Positions 20,950-34,179 are shown, counted from the first letter of the stretch. The stretch is 64,000 nt of DNA from Amorphophallus konjac (GCA_022559845.1 CM040123.1:315933933-315997932); one strand, 5' to 3'. A program made the numbers and translations. The notes: generated from the letters alone by a model not told the origin.

Positions 20950-23830
20950 TGTTAGGGTGCTAGGCCCGGATACAGAGGGGGGTGAATGTATCCCTCTAGA
21001 AGATATAGCCCAAATTAAAAACTCTAAAGCTCATATATGCGGAATAAAAACTAATGAGCTCTCCAAGATGAAATGATAAGGTAACAAATGAACAAACAGT
21101 TGGACTACAACAATGCAGCCACATGATCAACCAGAACCGAAGGCAGAGCTAAACAACCCAAACACACTTAGCAGAATATAATGCTCAAAAATAACTCTCT
21201 AGATAATGCAACTAGCCAAGCATGCACAACCTGTGAATGGGAGGTAGAAGATATGGAGCTAACGCAAGGCAAACCACTGCACAAATAATTTTTAGGTGGT
21301 TCGGTCCTCTAGACCTACATCCACCCCTCACTCCCAACCGGAGTGAGGCTTCACTAGCCAATGCTAGAACCAAGCAGACTCAGTCTGCGAACAGTTGCTG
21401 CCACACAGCTTGACCAGGGGAACAAACTCCCCTCTTCCTCCCAACCGGAGGGACACCCCAAGTGACTCCCAGCCACTTGGAAACCAGAGACCGAAGTCTC
21501 TCTTCCTCCAGACCAGGAGGGAACCCTGGACTTGCTAGCCACAAGCCCAGAACCGGAGACAAGTCTCCCTTCTCCTGAATCCACAGGAGGAACCCACAAG
21601 TAGCTCCCAGCTACTTGCAACAGGAGATCAGATCTCCCTTCTCCTGACCCACCAGGAGGAACCCGACCTCACTACTGAGAATCGGAAGAACAAGGATAAC
21701 CAAATGAAAAAGGAAAAACAAAAACATGAAATGAAGATAACTTCAGCAAACAGAAAGCTGAAAAAATGAAATGCACAATGTGGCTCTCAACGGAGCTGAC
21801 TGGCCTGGATCTGATCCACGGTCCAGTAGGAACTTCTTCTGCTACTTCTCTTCTTCTTCTTCTCAACTCACGATCTCTCTTTCTCTTCTCTGCTCTCCTT
21901 TTCTCTCTCACTGTCTTTCTCTTTTCTTTCAGTCCTCACGAGCTCTCTCTTTCTCTCCCTTTTTTTTCTTCTGCTGCTCTCTTCCTCTTCTCTTTTTCTT
22001 CCTCTTTCTGTGGATCGAAGACTCTCTGCTCTCCAGGCTTCTTCTTCGATCAATCTTCATCTGTTGGATGAAGGCTTCCTTTTATAAGCAGCAGCCAGCA
22101 GGAGGGCAGCACTGGGCGCGTGTGGCTTCCTCATTTCCCGCCCAGAACTTGTGGCCACGTGTCAGTCTCTCAGCCAGCTTCAGCACACGTGTCACAATCC
22201 TGTCTGCCCTTCCAGCCTCGGATCACGTGCCTCCCAGTCACTGAGGAATATTCTTCCTCGGACCACCTTCTTCTTTTTGTTTTTCTTCTTCTCCTGCAAA
22301 GAATTAAAACGATTAAAACTCAGGGCCACAAAAACTAAAACTGCACGAGGTGTGTAGGAACAACAATATGTGCACTATACTGAGAACGACACGAGGTACG
22401 GAGAAGGAAATAACACGGAGTAAAAATGATAGAAACACGCGATCAAAGGAACCTTGGACGAAGATAGAAAGAAGCAACACGAAGACACAAAAAGCAACAT
22501 GAAGACACAAAAATAACACGAATACAAAATCGCTCGAACTTACAAACGACTCGAAGACGAGGACGACACGGACTAAAACCAACTCGAAGACGAAAACAGA
22601 AACCGACACGAAGTGTGGTCACAAAGCAAAAAGGACACGGGGTCTAGGAAAAGCAACACGAAGATAGAAAAATAGGAACAGCTACAACGACACGTGATAA
22701 AGCAGTGAAAGCCGGAAAAATGACTCGAGTAACTACAGTAAATGACACGAAAACACAAGAGCAAAAATAAAACGGATGACTCGAGATGAGCAACTAAATA
22801 CTGAAGAAATGACACGAGGTTCACAAGAAAATGACTCGAAGTTCATCAGAATAATTTGAGCTGCTTCAGTAAACAATACGAGGACAATCAACAAACATAG
22901 TTGGAACAACACGACGTACAAAAAGACAACACGAAGTGTAGTAAACACCAACAACACGAAGTATGAAAGGAATAGTACGGACATACAAGGTACTACCTCA
23001 TAGCAGTTTTCCTGTTAATCATGGAAATTTCAAATGCATAACATTACGCAAGATATCTGATTAAAATGAGAATACTTAACATAGTGATGCTCATCATCAA
23101 AACACTAGGGAAGTCACAAACAAGAAAGTTGTGAATAACAAGGCATGTTGTACAGACTTCAAACAATATGCATCAGACAACTGTGTATGGACTTGAAGAC
23201 CCTTAGCCAATGTATAGACTTCAGGTGGAGACCAATGTGTAGACTTCTCGTGAAACCCCAATGTGCAGACTTGACGCTGTACAGACTTTCCAAAGAGAAC
23301 GTAACGCTGTACAGACTTGAACTGAAGACCAATGTATGGACTTCAAAACAGATGCTAAGGCCAAGAGGAGTGTATAGACTTTCACGATGTATGGACTTGG
23401 TCTCAAGAAATGTAAGCGATGTACACACTTAGCCAATGTGTAGACTTTACCTTAGACGCTAAATGAGACGCTAAAGTCTGTATAGACTTGAAGAACTTGA
23501 AACAAAGTGCTTACTCACAGCGTTGACGCTGCAGACTTGAGAATGCTCACAGCGTTGACGCTGCAAGGGACGTAGGCTGAACAGATTTTCCAAAGACAAT
23601 GCATGAACATATCAGCAGAGAAGCAATGCACAGAACAGAAATCAAGCACAAGCCAATATATCACAGCATGACTCAAGCATACGCATGCATGCATTCTTCA
23701 CAATTCAGACATGGCACACTTATGCAATCTCCCACAGAAAAGGTCAGACATATTCAAGACAATGTGGTGACTCATTCATGTTGCTATCATTAAAACACCA
23801 CATCATCAACAAAGCACAAGGGGCACAACA
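20950..23830 (-). repeat. 5' LTR of the gag-only Sirevirus element
   Basis: A near-identical copy of 12968-15850 with the same motif arrays, G-boxes and TATA box (TTATAAAAGG near 22079-22088). It would drive minus-strand transcription of gag. Confidence 0.9.
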
Positions 23831-23846
23831 CTTTTTAGCAGCTATC

Positions 23847-26814
23847 ATGGCATCCAGCTCTTCTTCTCGTGCCGTAGTGACATGGGAGAACGTCAATTCC
23901 CTCGACTGGGGGCACGGCCAGGTGGCCATAGTTGCGGAGTCTTCGGATTCAGAGACAGACACTGTGGACACCAGCCGTCTCTTTATCCTCGGGGGTGACT
24001 CCTTTCATTATAATAGAGAGGGCGTGACCAGGAGGGATTATCCCAAGGACAAGCACCTGTTGTCCCTTCTTCAACGCTTCAACCTTCAGGGGAAGAGGGA
24101 TGTGTTCGCCGTTCGGAAGGTCGAGCAGGCCTTGCTGGTGGAGAGAGACAGCCTGGCCGAATGTGTGATGCGGGGAAGACCCATCTATCTCCTCGGGGAG
24201 GTCAAGAAATGGAGCGCTGTGCTGGGGCTGCAAGATCTGGCTCCGGCAGACGGATTGCTGACTAGAGCTCCCGAGTTCGTACCCGCTCGGTGGAATGACT
24301 CCGCGGGCAGAGTGGATCGTGAGAAGCCGATCTTTAGTTTATTCCTTGCCCCGTTGAGATGGGGATATAGAGATGAATCGTTCCTGCTGGACTGCTTGGC
24401 GGTTCGCTTCAAGCACCAGATATCAGTGGGGTGGTTCGCTGAGCTAAAAGCTACAGACGCTCATGCATTCAGGCCCGGAGCAGTGGAGTTCACAGACTAC
24501 GTGCTGCATCATTACGCTCCTCTTCTGACCAGGGCCGGCATATATCACAGCGTGTAGGCTTCAAGGTCCCGGTACCCAATCTCACGGGGCTTGTGTTGTG
24601 GCATGATCGAGGTATTTTGCCCCGAATATAACACTTTCTACACTTCAGAGGGGGAGACCTCTTTAGACTTGTGGAGTCTATCGTAACTCAGCGGCCTATC
24701 CATTGACGGGGAACCGTATGAAGAAGTCTGCTGGCCTAACTGGTTGAAAGACCAGACCGATGGTGACTGTCGATATTTGGCGGGCTACGCCTATCGGTAT
24801 CTGATGAAGGCATATCGCACCCTTTTTCATTCGTCGCACAATACGAGGGAAGCTCGGAAGCCGGGCGAGAAGCGAAGAGTGCGGATGGGCGCCTGGCTTC
24901 AATATTTCTTCCAGGGGAAAAATAAGTATGAAGATTTTCCTCCAATAGCACCCGTGGCCTAGAAGCGGAAGAAGAGGGTGCGACGCCAGGCCGCCTCATC
25001 ATCTTCTTCGAAAGGAGGGCAGGGGGAAAACCCAAACCCTACTGGTGTTGATGCAGTCACTCACTGTGCTGCATATCTGGTTTATTGGCTTTGTTCTTTC
25101 GCTCTTCCTCAAGGTGACGAGAGCGTGATTAGGGCGGAGGCCATTTACCCGGCCTGTCTTATGGCTTGGGGCATCAAGTTGTCCCTTTGCCCAGTGGCTT
25201 TGTACCTCATTTACAAGATGTTGGGAGACTTGCACAAGATGCGTCTTCCCAGAAGCCTTCGGACGGTTGGTCCGTTACATTTCTTTAATGCTTGGGTCTG
25301 CACCCTGTTTCCGGAGGCATCTCCTCGGGCATTACAAGCGGTTCCTCTGGTCCCGCGTATGATAGATTTTGCGAGTGCTGAGCCATTTTTACTAGCGGAG
25401 CAACTCTACGCCATTCGGGGTAAATTGGCTCGTATTCCCATCGATTCGCCTGGGGCTCTTCATTTCTGGAGCTTAGCTACCCATTCGAGCCCGCTGATGA
25501 ACAGGACGAGGCAGTGCAAGCTGTTTGAGAATGAGGAGTACATCCATCCGATTTCCAAGGCCAAATATAGCAAGCCTATTCTGGAGCCGGAGTTGATTGA
25601 TTGGGCACTGGCCATCAGGCCTAGTGTCCTTGTATTTCGCAAGAGCGGCATTCTATGGTTGGGGCCGTATTACCCGTTCCGCTTCAGTCGGAACTTTGGC
25701 TACGACCAGCAGATTCCACATTCCTCTTCACAATTTGCATTGCCCAACAGGCATAGGGCTGGGTAGGTTTCAAACGACGATGCCCGAATATGGTGGGACT
25801 TTTTCCATCGTCATGAAGACGTTTCTTTTCGGGTGCCCGCCCCTGCGCGCTTCCCTCGCGTCACGCCTGAATACGTCAAGTGGTGGAACGCGCGAACGGG
25901 ATTTTACAGGAGCTCCCGGAGAGAGTGCTGGGCTGTGGCGGAGCACAGGTTTTTAGCTTCCCAGCCGGAGCCAGTTCTTGACATTGAAGCCTCTTATTTG
26001 AAGAAGTTGAAGTCTTGGACCAATACAGAAGTGAAGGCCTATATGGAGGCCCGCAAGATTGTGAAAGGTCGCAAGATGAAAGTTGAACCGAAGCTGCCCC
26101 CGATCAACAAGGATGATTATGTGAAGACCCTTTGGGGTTTATGCCGGGTAAGCAGTGAGAGGGTGATTCTCCAGCAACTCCCTTTACCGGTAGAGGAGCC
26201 CATCACGGTTGTGGCCGACTGGCTTCCTGAGGTGGATAGGTTGTATCCCTATCGGACTTTCATTCACAAGGAAGACATGCGGGATGCCTTGTACGACAAC
26301 ACTCCCTGGCTATTTGCACTCCTTCGGTCGCATGACCTGTGGGTGGGCGGTCCGAGTGAAGCCATCCTGGACCATCCTCTTCAGATTTCATTCAAATATG
26401 CAGACAGGTGGGGGCTGGACCATCTGAGCCTATATTATCTCCTATCCTCTCGTGGTCATGAGGATCTGGCACTGTTGGCCGAACCGATCGAAAAGATTGG
26501 AGATCTATACTGGCTTATTCGCGAGGCGGCTTCGAGGGACAAAACACCATCGCTATTTTATTGGCCTCTCTTCCCCTTTTATACGGGACCGGCAAGTATG
26601 TTTCATTTCTTCATTCAGGCCTTTTGGCCAGCTTCTTCTTTTCGTTGTGGTGTGTCATTCTCACCTTCGTGCATGCGCAGTCCGACCAACTTCGGAGGAG
26701 ACCCGGCACTTCAGGGAGCTGATCATAAAGGCCCAAAAGCCAACATATTTTGAAGTTCCTGAGCCTGCCCCGACCACGACGCCACTGCCTCCTGGGGATT
26801 CGAGGAAGAGGACT
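23847..26814 (+). pseudogene. Antisense plant-mobile-domain ORF of the Tat element, N-terminal part
   Basis: One frame runs from ATG 23847 (MASSSSSRAVV) to about 26595 with four in-frame stops (TAG 24555, TAA 24684, TAG 24960, TAG 25764) and no frameshift. The region coding TFYTSEGETS and, just after a stop, LSGLSIDGEPYEE matches the PMD signature (TF...GE..L..L...LSGL.IDGE). Further on, CPVALYLIYKMLGDL resembles the conserved segment after the PMD core. PMD occurs in Arabidopsis MAIN and MAIL1 (silencing, genome stability) and in some plant transposons. A probable intron lies at 26596-26680 (donor GTATGT, acceptor GCGCAG). The next exon is split at 26814 by a gypsy-type element with GGACT target duplication. 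The gene is antisense to gag-pol. Its function in the element is unknown. Confidence 0.7.
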
Positions 26815-29061
26815 TGATGTGACACCACCTTGGGGTGATGACCACAAGACAATATGACCCTTGGACCTAAGGTTGCAAGCAAGCAAATTGGCGATGATAC
26901 CACTCGAGCGGCTCACTCGCTTGGTGCACACTTGTGCCCGTGGGCAACTAAACGATAATGGAGAGGGTCCGGGGTGGGATAATGATGCTCCGGTGCTTGG
27001 CAAGCTTGGGGAGAACCCCAATTGGGCCAGGGATGCCCACTCACGGGCGGCCGTCACACCATGGGTGTGGGTTGAAATGGCTCACTCACAACTCGCCCGC
27101 GATGGACACTCACGTGTTCGGCAATTTGGGCCAGGCCCTCGCTCTCCGTCCGACACAGCAAAGCAAGAATACTAAGCTAAGCAAGTGATATTGACCAGCA
27201 AGGAAAGGGGGACCGAGGCTCACCTAGCCGGCGTGAAGATGCCAACTCCGGCCGAAGACGGGGGCGAGCGGGGAGGCAAGGGTTTGCCCCCGCAAGCCGC
27301 GTCGGTGTCGCTTCAAATCTGCGAAAATATTATTACATGAACTACACCTCTCACAGGAGGGGGCTCTTGGGGTGGGGGTTAGACTTATAACAACCAAGAT
27401 TACCTCCACGCAGGGAGGGGCCTTCAGCCGGCCAAGCGGGGTGGGGAAATTATGAAGAGAACGCCGACTCTCCAAGCTTCGCCGGTTCTGCCACTCTTCA
27501 GTTTTGCTGAATAGGTTGTCGATGAAGATGCTGCCACGGACTCAACCGAGCTCCAAATTTGATGAAACTGGTGCCAAAAGTTCCCCAGCTGGCCGAGGAT
27601 GATGCTTGAAGTTTTTGGGAAGCTCTGGAACTCGGGGCTGATCGGACCAGCGACTGGAGCAGGATAGCAACACTCTGCCTCTGACTGATGCAGAACTAAT
27701 ACAGTAGATTACAGAAGGCACTGAGGTCGCTCCCGAACTCTAAATCGAACGAAACTGATGGTGACGCGATCGTGGTCGGAGTAGCTTCGAGCAGAAATTG
27801 ACGGCGCCACAATCCGAGGTCGGAGAGGAGAATGGTTGCCAGAGAAGTGAAGATAGGTCTAACCTGGACCTGCAGGGGGCAGACTGCACACTCCGGCGAA
27901 GAAATTCAGAACAAATAGCTCGGGCGGGCGATTGGCGTCATTCCTTCTGCTACTGATGGAGGACTAGACGAAGAAGAATTTTTTAGAAGGAAGTGTGATC
28001 GAATTCCTCCAAGGTTGGCCGCTGAACGGCTTCCAAGATTGCTCTGGACTTCAGTCTGGGACAGATTGCGCAGTCGTTGAAGATGACGTTCCTTCGGACA
28101 GCTCCGACCTCGGATGCAGGCAGGAGTACCACCGTTGGAAAGAAGACTTGGAGACGATTCCAGAAATATAAGATATGCCACCGGGAGCCTTCAGGGGAAG
28201 TCGTGGCCACTACTGAAAATCACTGCTTTTCTGAAACCTGCAACAGGGACAGAATAGGTGGAGGAGAGGGTGTGGGGAAGGGCATGAACAAGGGGTTATT
28301 TGGTGGATGGGGAAGGGGGGGTGCGACCTTGGGTGGTTAGGGAGGTGGGGAGATGAAAGGGCACAGCCCAATGGAGAGGGAAATTCAAAATTTGGCCTAG
28401 GGAAGGGCTCTTTCAGTCTTGGGGAGAGGGAGGGTTGCTTGGGAGAGTGGAAAGGTGCCTAGGAGAAGGGGTTTCCACCTAGGGGTTGGAGGGGGAATGG
28501 AATGAGTGCATGGGGAAGGGGAAGGGGCCTTAATGAGGGGTGAATGGGGAGGAGAGAGAATGAATTTCGAAATTGGGGTGGGGAGGAGAGAGAGAGGGGG
28601 CACAACCCACTTAGAGAGAGTGATAGTAAGAGAGAGAGAGAGGGAGATATTGAGAGGGAACTAGAAGGTGTGGAAATTTTATGGATTCAATATTCAAGCA
28701 TAATTGTTACAAATGAGAGAGGGGTGGGGCTATTTATAGACCCCACACTTTTCCTAAGACCAAACTGACCCTAACAAACTAACTAATGACCAAACAGTCC
28801 AAGGGAGGGGCGCCCCTGGGCCTAGCCCAATGAATTGGGCCCATTAACCTATCAAACCAACATAATGACTTCAAGACTTAGGAAAATGACTTTCTAACCT
28901 AGGTACATGACTTAATAAAGAGAAAATTACATGTTTAAGACTCAAATAAAAATAAGAAAATTACATGACTCGACTCACAAACACATGAGGAACATAATGG
29001 CGTACACCGACGATCAATCCGAGCTTCAGAAAATGTGGAGGGGCAAGGGATGTCCCCATCA
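26815..29061 (-). repeat. 3' LTR of the gypsy-type gag-only element
   Basis: A TATA box, CTATAAATAG, lies on the minus strand near 28731-28740. Downstream, 28660-28250 is strongly purine-rich on the plus strand (GGGGA and GAGA runs), so the nascent transcript leader would be C/U-rich. No coding gene was recognised. Confidence 0.88.
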
Positions 29062-29317
29062 TACCCCCGGGGTGGGGAAAACTCGACCCTGTCGAGTATG
29101 GGTCCACCGGGGAAGTAGCATCCCAAACGCAGTTCCGGGCGAACCTTGTTCTCCAAACTCGACCCATGTCCATAGCCGAGGAACGGTGCTTTCACTCGAC
29201 AAAGTGGCTCGGACACACCCTTAGGCTGGCGAAGAGATCTTGCTTTGCTTAGTATTGCCGCTATGTGCTGACGTCGGGCTCTCGGGCTAGTTTGTGGTGG
29301 CACTCCGAGGGTGTCTC

Positions 29318-31711
29318 TCACAAGGATAGGTGTAGGCTCAAGACACTCACTAGGATCCACCGCGGTACCCTTAGAGGGTGCCGGATCCGCCACGTGGGAA
29401 GTGGGATGAATCCCAAAACCCATTGGTAAGTTAAACCCGCAAGCCGGGTGCCAAGGCCACTCGGAACTTGGCAAGGTCCAAGTCCTCGTGCCCTCAAATT
29501 GGAGGTGACCCTAGAGTAGAGCCACTCCAAAATCATCATCATCATCAAGTCGCCAACGTGGAATTTCAAGTGTCGCTCACGAGTTTTTGCCCGCTTTTTG
29601 TAATTCTCACCGCTTTTTGCTTGATGCATGTTTTGATGCATATGCCATGTACTAAGATGCGGTGTGAGTGAGTAGTGCGTGGTATGCAAAGGTGGTCCAG
29701 GGCAACCACATGTAGACCTATCATGCATTGATGTTATGAAGACTTTGAATGTCTTGGGAGGATCGGGGCATCCATAGGTGTCCCTTTCATGTGTGAGTGT
29801 GATGAGTGCCGGGGGACCCGGACATCCATGAATGCTCTTAACATGCTTGAGATTTAAGATGAATGATGGTGGACCATTACAACCAAATATTGACCACTCA
29901 TGTTTTCTTCTTGACATGTGGGTGATTTGAATGAATGGACCCGACTTTCTAATCATGTCAAGTGGGGTGGTATGCCTAAGCATATGCATTTCAATCCTAG
30001 TGATGACTTCTATGTGCATAGGTGTGGGGTGGCCCTTGAGCTTCCATTCGTATGAGTCAAAGGGATCTAAGAAGGGAGACATCATGGAGTGGGGCCATCT
30101 ATCAATCCCATTGTGTATGTTGCCTATGGTTAATGCTTCTTTGGTGTAACCCAATTCTAGGAAGGGAAGGTTTTGGGTTATCATGGGTGGTAAGGGTAGG
30201 GTAAGGTGGGTGGTGAATAAGGTGAGTGGGTTACATTGAGATCTAGGCTCCCATAGAAAAGGGTCAAAGGGATCATGGTAAGGGTCACCTTGGTAGGGGT
30301 ACTCTATGCTCTCAAGGTCCTCGAATGGTGAGTTATCCTCCTCAATAATTGGGCCAAGGTTGCTAATGGGTTGACCGATCAAAGCACTTGGGATCTTAAT
30401 GGTTGGGGAGTGGACTAGGATAGGTTCTTCCTCCATGGGAAGAAGGAGGATGATCTCACTATTAACTTGGCCATTAGTGTAGATGGAAGTGATGGAGCCA
30501 ATGGAGGGATATGCTAGGCTAATGGTGTTAGTTTCGGATGGCCTCAAGGCTAGCATATTGGTCAAGTGAATTTGCCAATGTAGGTAGTTCACTAAGTCTC
30601 CCAAATCTTCCACACAATAGGAAGTTTGATAAGTGACATGTGGCTGAATGGGAATGATTTGGGATTGACATCCCATGGGTAGGTGGCATGGTTGTGAACT
30701 AGGAATGGTGAGACCTTTCTTGAGCCATTGGAGTATGGACTTATCTATGGTGAGGTTGGGTGTCTCTAGAGGAGCTAGGCTAGAGGTGTGTGAGTTGTTT
30801 GGCCTTTGGATTTCCTCTATGTTGGGAGGTGGATTCGGATGGGCATCCTTCTCCACTTGGGTAGGTGTGTGGGTAGCAACTTCTATTGCTAATGGAGTAG
30901 GGGGATCTATGGTGGGTGGTTTGGTGATAGCTAGCATATGACACACCCGGGGTGGTGAACAAGCATGGGCTTGGGTTGGGATAGGAAGGGGAAGTAGAGG
31001 AGGCCTAGGTTGGGGAAAGATTGGTGTAGGAAGTGGGAGGTGGGTTGGGTGAGGGGTTTTGGGTTGATTTGTTTTGGGAGATGTGTCCCTTTTTGGGGAC
31101 GATGGTGGGTTTGTGGTGGTGGTCAAGGGGGCTTGTGGGGTACGGGTTTGGTGAGGGGTTTTGGGTTTGGGGGTGGTGGCCATTATGGGCCTAGGTGGAG
31201 GGGTGGACGCGGTGTCCACTTGGTTTTTAATAGTGAGGGTTGGATAAGTGGTGGTCACCATGGAGGGAATTGGGTCGGTTAGGGGTCTCTTGTCCTTGGG
31301 ATCGTTTGGGGTGGAAGTGGGGGCTAAAGGGGCTTGACTAGTGTAGGTTAGGGAAGGGGGGTTTGGTTGGGGTGTGGGGGCCCTCATGGGGTTAGGTGGG
31401 GAGGTGGAGGCCTTGGACACATGGGTTCTAGTGGTAAGGGTTTGGACGGGTGGGGTTGGAGGAGTGGGAGTGCTACTCGAGTTTTGGTAACCCGGGTAGG
31501 AGGGAGGAGGTCGGGGAGTGTAGACTTTCCTAAGTTCAGCTCTCATGTTCTCCCATGTGTTAATAGGCTCTAGCCTCATAACCCTCCTAAATTGTTCAAT
31601 GAACTTCCACCTATCCTCGGCATGGTACACAAGTCGACTCTTGGCAAGGTAGATTTTCATGGGTTCAGTCATTGGATTCCTTTTAAAGTATTTTTCATGT
31701 TTTCCTCCCAC
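29318..31711 (-). pseudogene. gag: Gypsy-type gag with a long proline-rich extension, 797 codons
   Basis: The N-terminus has a Ty3/gypsy gag signature: YFKRNPMTEPMKIYLAKSRL, then a tryptophan and a RLEPINTWENMRAELRKVY-like segment. It is out of frame with the true gag start at 31669-31881, so a single-base frameshift near 31690 breaks the gene. Residues about 65-340 are Pro/Thr/Ser-rich low complexity. Residues about 640-710 contain four GC(P/N)GPP-type repeats, each about 20-25 residues apart. No zinc knuckle, protease or RT is seen. The proline-rich and C-terminal parts have no function I can name. The frame is intact over 2.4 kb despite low complexity, which suggests recent constraint or recent insertion. 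Confidence 0.65.
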
Positions 31712-31881
31712 TCTAAATATGCACTAGGGTGGTATCCGTTAAAGATAAGGTCCTCAAATAGGACTTTATCCAAAGGGGTGTCAATCGGACCTTTGCGGAG
31801 GGCCGAGTGAGATAGATGTGACTTACATGAAGTTGCCATGCTAGTGGACAAAAGAGATGCAACCGAAGACTCTAAATGCAT
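31669..31881 (-). pseudogene. gag: Start of the gypsy-type gag, frameshifted
   Basis: Begins MHLESSVAS or, 14 codons on, MATSCKSHLSH. It contains FNGYHPSAYLEWEENMK, the F.G..P..YLEWE motif at the start of plant gypsy gag proteins. It runs out of frame at about 31690, where the gag sequence continues in the frame of the 797-codon ORF. Confidence 0.65.
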
Positions 31882-31925
31882 ATGAGCGTCCTAGGACCAA
31901 CTTGATAGAGATAAGTTGTGAACTT

Positions 31926-31937
31926 GCTCTGATACCA
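31926..31937 (-). other. Primer-binding site of the gypsy-type gag-only element
   Basis: The minus strand reads TGGTATCAGAGC, two bases from the 5' LTR end at 31940. It is complementary to initiator Met-tRNA. Confidence 0.88.
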
Positions 31938-31939
31938 CT

Positions 31940-34179
31940 TGATGTGACACCACCTTGGGGTGATGACCACCAGACAATATGACCCTCGGACCTAAGGTTG
32001 CAAGCAAGCAAATTGGCGATGATACCACTCGAGCGGCTCACTCGCTTGGTGCACACTTGTGCCCGTGGGCAACTAAACGATAATGAAGAGGGTCCGGGGT
32101 GGGACAATGATGCTCCGGTGATTGGCAAGCTTGGGGAGAACCCCAATTGGGCCAAGGATGCCCACTCATGGGCGGCCGTCACACCATATGTGTGGGTTGA
32201 AATGGCTCGCTCACAACTCGCCCGCGATGGACACTCACGTGTTCGGCAATTTAGGTCGGGCCCTCGCTCTCCGTCCGACGCAGAAAAGCAAGAATACTAA
32301 GCTAAGCAAGTGATATTGACCAGCAAGGAAAGGGGGACCGAGGCTCACCTAGCCGGCGTGAAGACGCCAACTCCGGCCGAAGACGGGGGCGAGCGGGGAG
32401 GCAAGGGTTTGCGCCCGCAAGCCGCGTCGGTGTCGCTTCAAATCTGCAAAAATATTATTACATGAACTACACCTCTCGCAGGAGGGGGCTCTTGGGGTGG
32501 GGGTTAGACTTATTACAACCAAGATTACCTCCACGCAGGGAGGGGCCTTCAGCCGGCCAAGCGGGGTGGGGAAATTATGAAGAGAACGCCGACTCTCCAA
32601 GCTTTGCCGGTTCTGCCACTCTTCAGTTTTGCTGAATAGGTTGTCGATGAAGATGCTGCCACGGACTCAACTGAGCTCCAAATTTGATGAAACCGGTGCC
32701 AAAAGTTCCCCAGCTGGCCGAGGATGATGCTTGAATTTTTTGGGAAGCTCTGGAACTCGGGGCTGATCGGACCGGCGACTGGAGCAGGACTGCAACACTC
32801 TGCCTCTGACTGATGCAGAACTGATACAGTGGATTGCAGAAGGCACTGCGGTCTCTCCCGAACTCCAAATCGAACAAAACTGGCGGTGACGCGATCGTGG
32901 TCAGAGTAGCTTCGAGCAGAAATTGACGGCGCGACAATCCGAGGTCGGAGAGGAGAATGGTGCCGGAGAAGTGAAGACAGGTCGAACCTGGACCTGCAGG
33001 GGGCAGACTGCACACTCCGGCGAAGAAATTCATAAAAAATAGCTCGTGCGGCCGATTGGCATCATTCCTTCTGCTACTGATGGAGGACTAGACGAAGAAG
33101 AATTTTTTAGAAGGAAGCGTGATCGAATTCCTCCAAGGTTGGCCGCTGAACGGCTTCCAAGATCGCTCTGGCCTTCAGTCTGGGACAGATTGCGCAGTCG
33201 TTGAAGATGACGTTCCTTCGGACAGCTCCGAACTCGGATGCAGGAAGGAGTACCACCGTTGGAAAGAAGACTTGGAGACGATTCCAGAAATATAAGATAT
33301 GCCACCGGGAGCCTTCAGGGGAAGTCGTGGCCGCTACTGCAAATCACTACTTTTCTGAAACCTGCAACAGGGACAGAATACGTGGAGGAGAGGGTGTGGG
33401 GAAGGCATGAACAAGGGGTTATTTGGTGGATGGGGAAGGGGGGGTGCGACCTTGGGTGGTTAGGGAGGTGGGGAGATGAAAGGGCACAGCCCAAGGGAGA
33501 GGGAAATTTGAAATTTGGCCTAGGGAAGGGCTCTTTCAGTCTTGGGGAGAGGGAGGGTTGCTTGGGAGAGTGGAAAGGTGCCTAGGAGAAGGGGTTTCCA
33601 CCTAGGGGTTGGAGGGGGAATTGAATGAGTGCATGGGAGGGAAGGGGCCTTAATGAGGGGTGAATGGGGAGGAGAGAGAATGAATTTCGAAATTGGGGTG
33701 GGGATGAGAGAGAGAGGGGGAACAACCCACTTAGAGAGAGTGATAGTAAGAGAGAGAGAGGGAGATATTGAGAGGGAACTAGAAGGTGTGGAAATTTTAT
33801 GGATTCAATATTCAAGCATAATTGTTAGAAATGAGAGAGGGGTGGGGCTATTTATAGACCCCACACTTTTCCTAAGACGAAACTGACCCTGACAAACTAA
33901 CTAATGACCAAACAGTCCAAGGGAGGGGCGCCCCTGGGCCTAGCCCAATGAATTGGGCCCATTAACCTATCAAACCAACATAATGACTTCAAGACTTAGG
34001 AAAATGACTTTCTAACCTAGGTACATGACTTAATAAAGGGAAAAGTACATGTTTAAGACTCAAATAAAAATAAGAAAATTACATGACTCGACTCACAAAC
34101 ACATGAGGAACATAATGGCGTACACCGACGATCAATCCGAGCTTCAGAAAATGTGGAGGGGCAAGGGATGTCCCCATCA
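31940..34179 (-). repeat. 5' LTR of the gypsy-type gag-only element
   Basis: A near-identical copy of 26815-29061 with the same TATA box (near 33845-33854) and purine-rich strand asymmetry (33370-33770). Confidence 0.9.

Larger units (their letters stand above)
12968..23830 (-). mobile_element. Complete gag-only Sirevirus-type LTR element
   Basis: LTRs at 12968-15850 (2883 bp, 3' LTR) and 20950-23830 (2881 bp, 5' LTR) start TGTTAGGG and end CACAACA on the plus strand. The 5-bp target duplication CTTTT is perfect (12963-12967 and 23831-23835). Primer site and polypurine tracts show minus orientation. The 5.1-kb interior encodes only gag; integrase and RT are absent, so it needed an autonomous partner. 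The LTRs differ by scattered substitutions, mostly transitions in the stretches I compared, so insertion is fairly recent. It lies inside the 5' UTR intron of the antisense PMD gene of the Tat element. Confidence 0.92.
26815..34179 (-). mobile_element. Complete gag-only gypsy-type LTR element
   Basis: LTRs 26815-29061 (2247 bp) and 31940-34179 (2240 bp) begin TGATGTGACACC and end CCCCATCA, giving 5-bp terminal inverted repeats. The target duplication GGACT is perfect (26810-26814, 34180-34184). The initiator-Met primer site next to the right LTR shows minus orientation. The 2.9-kb interior encodes only a gag-like protein with a long proline-rich tail. It sits in a coding exon of the antisense PMD gene, and the host frame resumes cleanly on both sides. 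Confidence 0.92.

Noticed and set aside
28397..28603. Proline/serine-rich minus-strand frame
   Set aside because: Artefact of the purine-rich strand asymmetry in the LTR.
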